12,324 nucleotides of DNA. It comes from HGM13233 sp964478515. GTDB taxonomy: Bacteria > Bacillota > Clostridia > Oscillospirales > Ruminococcaceae. A program made the position numbers and the translations under genes. The DNA is taken from NCBI GenBank assembly GCA_964478515.1, contig CAYZIL010000036.1, positions 1 to 12,324 of the forward strand. Direction: 5' to 3'. The notes under the pieces were generated by a model, which saw only the letters and a program-made list of their open reading frames with translations, made no database searches and was not told the DNA's origin. Below, piece by piece: positions 6,151 through 12,318 of this stretch (within the stretch, counting starts at the first letter, position 1; each line of letters begins with the position of its first letter).

Positions 6151-7704
6151 ATGGCCAAAAATCTTACCGTGCTTCTCGCCAAAAACATTTTCTGCGCCGA
6201 CGGGACCGCCCCGTTCAACGGCTTTATTGCTGTTGAGGACAACAAAATTGCCGCGGTCGGGCCCGCCGACGCTGCAAAAACCTGGCTTGAACGCGCCGAC
6301 AAGGTCTACGACCTCGGCGATCGCACCGTCACCCCCGGTTTTGTCGACTGCCACACCTTTTTCACCGGTCATTCCTTTAAGGTACTGGGCCCCGACATTT
6401 CGACTGCCGACAACGACGTCGACGCGGTCAACATAATAAAAAAATATCTCGCCGCTCACCCCGGGCAGAAATTTGCCATCGGCCGCGGCTACGACCCCGA
6501 AAATTTCCGCGTGAGTGACGAAAAGCTGCTTGATTGCGAATTTCCCGACGTTGCCGTGGCAATTTTTGCCGACGGTCTCGTGGACTGCTGGATGAACTCC
6601 GCCGCGGTGGACAAATACAAATTCACTCCCGACCAGTGCGGCTATTCCGAAACGCTCTGGCGCGTACTCAGCGACCATTTCGACGACCCCGACGTGAAAG
6701 ACGCCTACCGCGACTACATGAAGCTGCTCAACGCCCGCGGCATCACCGCCATAAAGGAGATGTCTTTTGACGAGTATTACGGCTTTGCGCCCAAGCTCAA
6801 AGAGCTGGACGACGCCGGCGAGATGACAGTGCGCGTGTCGCTGGAATCCCAGCCTGTCGGCGCGCCGGTCAACATTGAGCACGGCCGGCGTATGCGCAAG
6901 CTTTTCACCGGCGACTTTGTGCGTTTTAACGGCTACAACGACATGACCGACCACGACATCGCCGACTCAAAGGGCGAGCTGCTGGAGCCCTACAAGGCCT
7001 ACCCCGGCGTCACCTGCCCTGAGGAACAACCCGACTGGGACTACATTGAAAAAGAAGCTCTCGCCGCCGACGCCGCCGACGCCCGTTTCTCGCTCAGTAC
7101 CCAGGGCGACGGCGCGCTGCGGCACGTTGTAGACATCTACGACAAGTGCAAAAAGGACTCAAACGGCAAACTTGTCAACCGCTTTTCGGTCACCGACATG
7201 GAGCTTACCCATCCGGACGACCTCAAACGCCTGGGAAAAATGGGCGGCATTGCCGAGATTTACTGCCAAATCTCCCTGCTTGACAGCTGCACAGATTACA
7301 ACGAAATGATTGACCGGCTCGTCGGCGAGCCGCGCAAAAAGTACTACTTTAACCGTCGCGGCATGTGGGACGCCGGCGTCATTGTCAGCTGCTGCACCGA
7401 CTTGCCTCTGTCCTACCCCGACATTCCGGCCAGCATTTACGCCAGCTGCGGCGGCTACTTTGGCGATGACAAGAGCTTTAACACCCAAAACACCCTCACC
7501 GTGCCGGAGCTGCTCACGGCCTGGACCGCCAACGGGCAATATAACTGCTACAATGACGGCCGCCTCGGCAAGCTAAAAGCCGGCATGCTCGCCGACATCG
7601 CTGTTATAGACGGCGACGTTTTCAACACGCCGGTGGAAAAGGTCAAGGACATGAAGGTGTGCCTGACCTTGGTCGACGGCAAAACCGTCTACGAGTCACT
7701 GTAA
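6151..7704 (+). CDS. Amidohydrolase-3 (YtcJ-like) family protein with degenerate metal site
   Basis: A 517-residue cytoplasmic protein with the family layout: N-terminal beta-sandwich half (LLAKNIFCADGTAPFNGF), the turn TVTPGFVDCH (59-68) leading into a TIM barrel, and a C-terminal half with LTAWTANGQYN (455-465) and GKLKAGMLADIAVID (473-487). The start at 6151 has AAGGAG 6 nt upstream (6139-6144); the frame stays open further upstream, but that part precedes the promoter. Active family members bind one or two metals with His/Asp ligands. Here the first HxH is H68-T-F70, the usual DGH is DGL (141-143), HAIGD is replaced by STQGD (316-320) and IEH by MEL (350-352); D416 in CCTDLPLSYP is kept. 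So it may be inactive, use another mechanism, or bind a ligand. Codons end strongly in C. It is transcribed alone; the substrate cannot be predicted. Confidence 0.85.
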   Translation: MAKNLTVLLAKNIFCADGTAPFNGFIAVEDNKIAAVGPADAAKTWLERADKVYDLGDRTVTPGFVDCHTFFTGHSFKVLGPDISTADNDVDAVNIIKKYLAAHPGQKFAIGRGYDPENFRVSDEKLLDCEFPDVAVAIFADGLVDCWMNSAAVDKYKFTPDQCGYSETLWRVLSDHFDDPDVKDAYRDYMKLLNARGITAIKEMSFDEYYGFAPKLKELDDAGEMTVRVSLESQPVGAPVNIEHGRRMRKLFTGDFVRFNGYNDMTDHDIADSKGELLEPYKAYPGVTCPEEQPDWDYIEKEALAADAADARFSLSTQGDGALRHVVDIYDKCKKDSNGKLVNRFSVTDMELTHPDDLKRLGKMGGIAEIYCQISLLDSCTDYNEMIDRLVGEPRKKYYFNRRGMWDAGVIVSCCTDLPLSYPDIPASIYASCGGYFGDDKSFNTQNTLTVPELLTAWTANGQYNCYNDGRLGKLKAGMLADIAVIDGDVFNTPVEKVKDMKVCLTLVDGKTVYESL

Positions 7705-7737
7705 ACTTTCAGCTGCAAAAAAATATTTCAACATAGT

Positions 7738-7774
7738 AGGCGCGCTTCTGCACACGGAAGCGCGCCTGTTTTTT
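7738..7774 (+). terminator. Intrinsic terminator of the amidohydrolase gene
   Basis: Perfect 11-bp stem AGGCGCGCTTC (7738-7748) with GAAGCGCGCCT (7757-7767), 8-nt loop, then T at 7769-7774. It abuts the left copy of the dispersed element. Confidence 0.93.
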
Positions 7775-8041
7775 CGCCTTAGCGCAGCAGTCCCGCTGTG
7801 CTGGTGAAGAAAGCACCCCTGCGAGCACAAAAGACAAAAAATCTTCTTCCAGCGCGCAAAGCTCACAGTGCGGGTGCTTTTGTTGCCATAAAAGCAGTAG
7901 GGCAGCGGAAGCCGACGGACGAAAAAACGCCCCTTTATTCTCGTCAAAATACGTTCTTTGTGTTTAGAACACAGCGCCCTATTACTTGTTTTTGCTCAGT
8001 TCGTTTGCTGTTGCAAGAAGCGTCTTTTGACGCCGCAGTGC
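7775..8041 (-). repeat. Left copy of a diverged dispersed element, probably noncoding
   Basis: Read on minus from 8041 to 7775, this stretch shares ordered blocks with 11994-12286 on plus: GCACTGC (8041-8035), a small hairpin (8033-8020), a 13-mer GCAAACGAACTGA (8008-7996), GCGCTGTG (7977-7970), CAAAGAA (7960-7954), a CGGCT...TGCCC block (about 7920-7900), and TCACC-3nt-ACAGCGGG (7807-7792). Inside this copy AAAGCACCC (7810-7818) and GGGTGCTTT (7872-7880) form the base of a long stem with GAGC/GCTC nested within it. A minus frame from 7947 stays open through it but lacks a ribosome site. No transposase, target duplication or protein family is recognisable. Confidence 0.55.
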
Positions 8042-8276
8042 TTTGGCATTGCAGCTTTGTGCAGGCAGCCTCCCCGGCGCGTTTTTTGCCGCGCTCTTCT
8101 CTTTGGCGTTTTGGCTGTTATAAAATGACTTGCGGCGCGGAGAAGCTCCGCTTATTCACTGCAAAAAATGCACAACGGGCCTCGTTTTGCCGCTGTTTTT
8201 ACCTTAAAACAAAAATCAATCACACCCGTGCCGGGAAAGCAATAAAATACAGTAGTCAGAAAAGCGAGGTGAAAAA
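8042..8276 (+). other. Gene-free upstream region of the C1 peptidase
   Basis: No supported gene. A TAAAAT at 8243-8248, 29 nt before the start codon, is a plausible -10, but no convincing -35 lies 16-18 bp upstream. A small hairpin GCGGAG/CTCCGC is at 8137-8151. The ribosome site GAGGTG is at 8266-8271. Confidence 0.5.
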
Positions 8277-9032
8277 ATGCACATATATAATCTTTGCCGC
8301 CAGTGTGAAGACACGCGCGACCTGAAACTGCGTTTTGCTCTGAGCGCGCCGTCGCTGCCGCAGTCGGTGGACCTGCGCCCCAACTGCCCCGCGGTCTTTG
8401 ACCAGGGCGACCTCGGCAGCTGCACCGCCAATGCCGGCGTTGCTGCGCGCATGATGCTCGACGACATTTCGCAAATGCTCTCGCGGCTGTTTCTCTATTA
8501 CGAGGAGCGCAGTCTTGAGGGCACTGTCGGTGAGGACGCCGGCGCGAGCATGCGCTCAATTTGTAAGGCGCTGCGCCGCTTCGGCGTGTGTACCGAGCAG
8601 CTTTGGCCCTACATCGTCAGCCGCTTTGCCGACGCGCCCTCCCCCGCCGCCGTTGCCGAGGCGCTGACCTACCGCATAGGCGCTTACCGCGCGCTTGACT
8701 GCTGCGGCCCGCGCGAACAGCTCGCGCACATTCGCCAGTACATCGCCGCCCACCGGCAGCCGGTGCTGTCGGGGCTCGACGTCTACGCAAGCTTTGAAAG
8801 TGCTGCGGCGGCGCGTTCCGGCGTTATTCCCGTCCCCGACCCGGCAACTCAGCAGTATCTCGGCGGGCACGCGGTGCTGCTTGTGGGCTACGACAACGCA
8901 AAACAGCAACTGATATTCCGCAACAGCTGGGGCAGCCGCTGGGGCGACGCCGGTTACGGCTATCTTCCCTATGACTTTGTTCTTGACGGCTACGCCTTTG
9001 ACTTTTGGGTGCTTGAAAAAGTTCCGGATTAA
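8277..9032 (+). CDS. Papain-like C1 family cysteine peptidase, cytoplasmic type
   Basis: A 251-residue papain-fold peptidase that should cleave peptides or proteins through a Cys-His-Asn site. The whole mature fold is visible: PQSVDLRPNCPAVFDQG (28-44) leads to the oxyanion Q43 and nucleophile C49 in DLGSCTANA; YYEER and EDAGASMRS (86-94) follow; GGHAVLLVGYD gives H198 and RNSWGSRWGDAGYGYLPY gives N216. There is no signal peptide and no inhibitory propeptide: only about 28 residues precede the mature-like start, so it is likely intracellular and not made as a classical zymogen. Similar compact C1 peptidases occur in diverse bacteria with no established substrate. The ATG at 8277 has GAGGTG 5 nt upstream. 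It is a single-gene unit converging on the surface-protein gene; whether the two are functionally linked is unknown. Confidence 0.92.
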   Translation: MHIYNLCRQCEDTRDLKLRFALSAPSLPQSVDLRPNCPAVFDQGDLGSCTANAGVAARMMLDDISQMLSRLFLYYEERSLEGTVGEDAGASMRSICKALRRFGVCTEQLWPYIVSRFADAPSPAAVAEALTYRIGAYRALDCCGPREQLAHIRQYIAAHRQPVLSGLDVYASFESAAAARSGVIPVPDPATQQYLGGHAVLLVGYDNAKQQLIFRNSWGSRWGDAGYGYLPYDFVLDGYAFDFWVLEKVPD

Positions 9033-9072
9033 CCGGTCTTTGCTAAAACAAATACCCCGCGATTCTGCCATT

Positions 9073-9106
9073 AAAAAAAACGGACAGTCCGTCGGGACTG
9101 TCCGTT
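9073..9106. terminator. Bidirectional terminator between peptidase and surface-protein genes
   Basis: A 12-bp perfect stem (9079-9090 with 9095-9106) and GTCG loop. On minus it is followed by eight U (A-run at 9073-9080), ideal for the surface-protein gene; on plus the 3' side is only weakly T-rich. Confidence 0.88.
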
Positions 9107-9144
9107 GCTGTTTACTTTACTGCCGCCGAATAATTTTTCAGCAG

Positions 9145-10668
9145 TCAGTTTTTACGTCTTTTTTGAGCCGCAAAAAGGAAAACCGCCAGTCCTGCAAGGC
9201 TGACTACCGCCAGCAAAACGTATGCCGCAGCGCCGGTGTCGCCAGTTTTGGGTACTGTGTACTCGCTTACGGTGAACCTGACGGGTATCGGCATTCCCGA
9301 ATATCCCGCACCGGAAAGATAGATTGTTGCCGTGTGTGTTCCCACCGACAGCGTATTGAGGTAGCCTTTGCTGAAGGTCAAAACTATTGAACCGTCAGCC
9401 GCGCTCGCCTGGGTGCTGTTAAGCACAGTGCCGTTCACTTCCGTGCGGCCGTAGTTTGTGCTCGCAAAGCCCGCTATGCCTGTGCCGATTGTAAACTCGA
9501 CGTCCGCGGCTGCTCTGCCGAAAGCAAAGCTTGTTGAGCCGCTCGTCAATTCAATAACAGGCGCCAGGGTGATATATTTGTATGTGGCGACATTTGTCTG
9601 CTCATATGCCGCAAAGGCTGCCGCGGCATAGGTCGTACTCGCCACTGCGGTTTCGTCCGACGACACTGTGAGCGCCGGCAATGTCGTGCCTGCAGCAGCA
9701 CCGTACGCACACCCGGCGCTCTTAACCACCGGTGCGTTCGCTGTAGAGTGCGCGAGTTTGAACGTGCCGTTCGCACTGTTGAAAAATACTGCTACTCCGT
9801 TCGCGCCGCAAGCGTCAACCGTGCCGCCGCTCACATATACAGTGCCGCCGGCATTGTTGTAAACCGCCGCAGCGCTGCTGCCGGTCGTTGCGCTTGCCGT
9901 TACCGTGCCGCCGCTGATGTTGACCGTGCCCGTGCTCTTATTGTAAACCGCCGCGCTGCTCGCGCCGGTGCTCGCCGTGCTCACCGTGCCCGCCATAATG
10001 TTGAGCGTGCCGGTGTAGTTGTTGCGAATAGCCGCTGCGCTGCCCGTTGCGTCAGTCGCCTTGACAATAGCATTGGCGCCGTTTACGGTAACCGTACCCG
10101 CGCTGGAGTTAAAAATTGCCGCGCGGTCGGCGCCGCTGCCGGCGGTGGAAACCGTACCGCCGTTAACGGTAACAGCCGCTGCCGAATTGCTGTATGTGTG
10201 GATGCCGTTATTTGCCGCTGAACTCACCGTACCGCCGTTGACGGTGACCGTGCCTGAGTTGCTGATATCTTCAATACCGCAGCCCATAACAGCGCTTACG
10301 GTACCGTTGTTAATAACTACCGCGCCGTTAGCCTCGTTGTTGATTGCAACAATGCCGCCACTGGCCGCGCTGGCAATTACGACAGTGGACGAGCCGCTGA
10401 CGGTTACGGTACCTGAGCCTCTGTTATCTATAACGGCGCCGTCCGCGTAGGTGCCCGCGTTCTCTACCCTGCCGCCGCTGACGTTTACTGCTCCCGCAGA
10501 GTTGTTGTAAATAGTGCGGCAGGTATTGACTCCGCCGACTTTGACTAAGCCGCCGCTGATGTTGACGGTTCCCGCGCCCTGGTTAAGAATACCCGTGCTG
10601 TTGTCGCCGGTAGACTGAACTGTGCCGCCGCTGACGCTGATTGTGCCAGTTGTCCAGTTATTAATCAC
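9145..10668 (-). CDS. C-terminal part of frameshifted surface protein: repeats, X2-like domain, sortase signal
   Basis: The frame is coding from about 10850 down to the stop at 9145; the first start-like codon (GTG at 10668) has no ribosome site and lies inside a repeat, so this is not an independent gene. It carries about 14 repeats of 24-30 residues with the core AIYN-x-GTVxVSGGTV, then a segment with features of an X2/Ig-like domain (KGYLNTLSVGTHTATIYLSG), and a cell-wall sorting signal: VPKTGD (nucleotides 9255-9238), a hydrophobic helix of about 20 residues and the basic end QKRRKN. A sortase would cut between T and G and link the protein to peptidoglycan. The first motif residue is V instead of L. 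The encoded part upstream of 10668 reads in frame GIDVGYARGIFNGG followed by more repeats, which proves that it continues the N-terminal part. Confidence 0.8.
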   Translation of the reverse strand: MINNWTTGTISVSGGTVQSTGDNSTGILNQGAGTVNISGGLVKVGGVNTCRTIYNNSAGAVNVSGGRVENAGTYADGAVIDNRGSGTVTVSGSSTVVIASAASGGIVAINNEANGAVVINNGTVSAVMGCGIEDISNSGTVTVNGGTVSSAANNGIHTYSNSAAAVTVNGGTVSTAGSGADRAAIFNSSAGTVTVNGANAIVKATDATGSAAAIRNNYTGTLNIMAGTVSTASTGASSAAVYNKSTGTVNISGGTVTASATTGSSAAAVYNNAGGTVYVSGGTVDACGANGVAVFFNSANGTFKLAHSTANAPVVKSAGCAYGAAAGTTLPALTVSSDETAVASTTYAAAAFAAYEQTNVATYKYITLAPVIELTSGSTSFAFGRAAADVEFTIGTGIAGFASTNYGRTEVNGTVLNSTQASAADGSIVLTFSKGYLNTLSVGTHTATIYLSGAGYSGMPIPVRFTVSEYTVPKTGDTGAAAYVLLAVVSLAGLAVFLFAAQKRRKN

Positions 10669-10778
10669 GTTGGCATAAGCACCGCTTTGTACTGTGCCGC
10701 CGGTAATGGAAACGGCGTTCGCCGCAGTGCTGGCGTTATAAATCGCGCTGCCGGTTTCGGTGGTTATAGTGCCGCCGC

Positions 10779-11738
10779 TTACGGTAAGCGTGCCGGTTCC
10801 TCCGTTGAAAATACCTCTCGCATAACCGACGTCAATGCCGAAACTTCTACGGTGGCGGTCGCGGTGATTGTCGTGCCGGTGCCGCTGACACTCACCGCGC
10901 CGCTGTCTGCGTTGTAGACAACGGCCGCAGCAACGAGAGTAGTATCAACGCTGAGGCTGCCGCCGCTGATATTCACGCTGCCGGCGCCGGCGTTATAGAC
11001 GGCTCTCGTCTTAGCGCTGTCGTCAGTCGCCCTTACGGTGCCGCCGCTGATGTTTATTGTGCCGTCCGCATAGTTGTAAATTGCGGCGCTGTTTTCGTTC
11101 GTACACGCCGAGCGCACAGTGCCGCCGCTGACGGCAACCGTACCGCCGGCGCGGTTGTTTATGCCGATACCCTCGGCTCCGGTGGCGCTGACAGTGCCGC
11201 CGCTGACAGTTAGCGCGTTTGCCGACTCGCTGTTATTATAAATTACGCTGCCCGAAACGGCGGTTAGCGTGCCGCTTTCCACCTTAAGCGCGCTTTGCGA
11301 CCCGTAAACAAATACTGCCGAGCCGTAGGTGCCGGTAGCGGCAATGTCGGCGTTAACTGTCACAGTGCCGGTTGTGGACACACACACGGCATAGACCGGC
11401 GACGCGCAAGTAAGCTTCCCTGTAAGCGTGTAATTGCCGCTTACAAGCAGTGCGCCGTCCACGCCGAGGTCCAACGTATTTGTGCCGTCGCCGAATTGAA
11501 TGGTGCGGCTGTTGGTTCCGCCGCTGCTGTCGCTCTCAATAGCTTGAATGGCGACGGCAATATCTACATTGTCTTGCAAGTTTGTTGAGGTAGTTGCGTT
11601 ATCTACCTTCAGGCCCGAAGTGGTACCGGCGGTAATTACATAGGTATCGCCGCTCGCCGCCTGGGTAGTTCCCGCAAAAAAAGAGAAGAACAGGAACATG
11701 GTTCCGGCGCAAAACAGCGCCGCAGCTAGTTTCTTCAT
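10779..11738 (-). CDS. N-terminal part of frameshifted surface protein: signal peptide and repeats
   Basis: Starts at the ATG at 11738 with GGAG about 7 nt upstream (11745-11750 on plus). Residues 1-27 are a classical Sec signal peptide, MKKLAAALF then a Phe-rich hydrophobic core, with likely cleavage after TTQA. A segment of about 125 residues rich in Thr, Ser and Asp follows, then about five repeats with the core AIYN-x-GTVxISGGTV (for example AIYNYADGTINISGGTV). The natural repeat pattern stops at VSGTGTTITATATVEV and the frame then gives MREVFSTEEPARLP and a stop at 10779, which fits no repeat. The repeats predict a parallel beta-helix or similar beta-solenoid stalk. As it stands this frame alone would be secreted but not anchored. 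Confidence 0.85.
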   Translation of the reverse strand: MKKLAAALFCAGTMFLFFSFFAGTTQAASGDTYVITAGTTSGLKVDNATTSTNLQDNVDIAVAIQAIESDSSGGTNSRTIQFGDGTNTLDLGVDGALLVSGNYTLTGKLTCASPVYAVCVSTTGTVTVNADIAATGTYGSAVFVYGSQSALKVESGTLTAVSGSVIYNNSESANALTVSGGTVSATGAEGIGINNRAGGTVAVSGGTVRSACTNENSAAIYNYADGTINISGGTVRATDDSAKTRAVYNAGAGSVNISGGSLSVDTTLVAAAVVYNADSGAVSVSGTGTTITATATVEVSALTSVMREVFSTEEPARLP

Positions 11739-11787
11739 TTCGGTCTCCTTTTTGTCGTTTTTTTACAAGCGCTTATTTATTATTACA

Positions 11788-11815
11788 ATAATACCATATT
11801 TTTTTGACCAGTCAA
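11788..11815 (-). promoter_or_regulatory. Strong promoter of the surface-protein gene
   Basis: Read on minus: TTGACT (11815-11810), 16-bp spacer, TATTAT (11793-11788), with TGG directly before the -10. The leader would be about 40 nt and contains an AAGCGCTT palindrome (11767-11774). Confidence 0.8.
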
Positions 11816-11816
11816 A
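11803..11816. promoter_or_regulatory. Dyad over the -35 box, possible operator
   Basis: TTTGAC-CA-GTCAAA is a perfect 6-2-6 inverted repeat covering the -35 of the surface-protein promoter. A second 6-2-6 dyad, ATTATT-AC-AATAAT (11779-11792), covers the -10, with centres 24 bp apart. A repressor site is plausible; the second dyad is AT-only apart from its centre and could be chance. Confidence 0.35.
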
Positions 11817-11970
11817 GAATTATTATTGCGCCACTCCCAATGACCTTGAGCTTTCGCGCACCGTCAAGCAATCTGCTGGCTGTCAAATCACAGCGTCTCA
11901 AGCCGGCCGCACCCCACTGTGTGCCGCTTCTACCGACAGCATTAACTCTTCGACGGCGACAAAAATATAT
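11817..11970. other. Gene-free stretch upstream of the surface-protein promoter
   Basis: No frame with a ribosome site or recognisable protein, and no clear promoter or hairpin. Short open frames on both strands here have no support. Confidence 0.4.
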
Positions 11971-11993
11971 ATGCGCAAGACCGTATGACCGGC

Positions 11994-12286
11994 GCACTGC
12001 CGGCGTGTGAGCACGCTCCGGCAGCGGCAAACGAACTGACCTAAATACGCAAAAGCGCTGTGCTAAAAACGCAAAGAATGTTTTTGCAAGGAGCAAAAAT
12101 GGTCGTTCGATTCGTCACCTTATGCTCCACGGCTCCCCGTTGCCCCACCACGGGCAAGCAAAGAGGCTCTTGGCTTTTTTGAGTTCAGCGCCTGCGGCGC
12201 AATATTATTTTATCGTTATCGGTGCTTTGGCGTTTGCTCAGGCACCTATTCTCACCCGTACAGCGGGCCGCGCCGCGCGAAGACGC
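11994..12286 (+). repeat. Right copy of the diverged dispersed element
   Basis: Holds the same ordered blocks as the left copy, on the opposite strand: GCACTGC (11994-12000), hairpin GCGTG-TGAG-CACGC (12003-12016) inside an outer TGCCGG/CCGGCA stem (11998-12003 with 12018-12023), the 13-mer (12027-12039), GCGCTGTG (12055-12062), CAAAGAA (12072-12078), the CGGCT...TGCCC block (12130-12145) and TCACC-3nt-ACAGCGGG (12252-12267). All three plus frames have long open stretches because stop codons are scarce, so open frames here are weak evidence for a gene. Confidence 0.55.
12099..12182 (+). CDS. Possible 27-residue small protein or leader peptide inside the right element copy
   Basis: ATG at 12099 follows a perfect AAGGAG ribosome site (12088-12093) at 5-nt spacing, and the frame (MVVRFVTLCSTAPRCPTTG...) ends at TGA 12180-12182. 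It has no membrane segment or known motif. The left element copy aligns here but lacks the start codon (AAAGGGG where this copy has AAATGG), so the reading frame is not conserved between copies. That makes a chance frame or a copy-specific small gene equally possible. Confidence 0.2.
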   Translation: MVVRFVTLCSTAPRCPTTGKQRGSWLF

Positions 12287-12318
12287 AAAAAAAAGCCGCA
12301 AGCTGTAAAGCTTGCAGC
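12287..12318 (-). terminator. Minus-strand terminator of a gene beyond the right edge
   Basis: Read on minus: a 10-bp stem (12318-12309 with 12304-12295, one G-U pair), 4-nt loop, then eight U (A-run 12287-12294). It implies a minus-strand gene starting outside the window. Confidence 0.75.

Larger units (their letters stand above)
9145..11738 (-). pseudogene. Cell-wall-anchored repeat-rich adhesin-like gene interrupted by one frameshift
   Basis: Joined, the two frames give one protein of about 860 residues: signal peptide, N-terminal region, about 19 beta-solenoid-type repeats, X2-like domain, VPKTGD sorting signal. The switch needs a -1 shift (or one missing base) between about 10850 and 10815; no canonical slippery heptamer and no homopolymer longer than four is present there. 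It could be a real loss-of-function mutation, a sequencing or assembly error in a repetitive gene, or a population variant. The single promoter, single ribosome site and single terminator agree with one gene. Binding partner unknown; a surface adhesin or polysaccharide-binding role is inferred from architecture. Confidence 0.8.

Noticed and set aside
6145..6954. Long minus-strand open frame opposite the amidohydrolase
   Set aside because: Antisense shadow produced by strong third-position C use in the real gene; no ribosome site or family match.
7798..8325. Plus-strand open frame of about 175 codons across the 7775-8276 gap
   Set aside because: GTG start without a ribosome site, composition unlike a protein, crosses the repeat element and overlaps the start of the well-supported C1 peptidase gene.
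10815..10850. Programmed -1 ribosomal frameshifting in the surface-protein gene
   Set aside because: No canonical X XXY YYZ heptamer in the zero frame and no clear downstream stimulatory hairpin by eye; mutation or sequence error is simpler.
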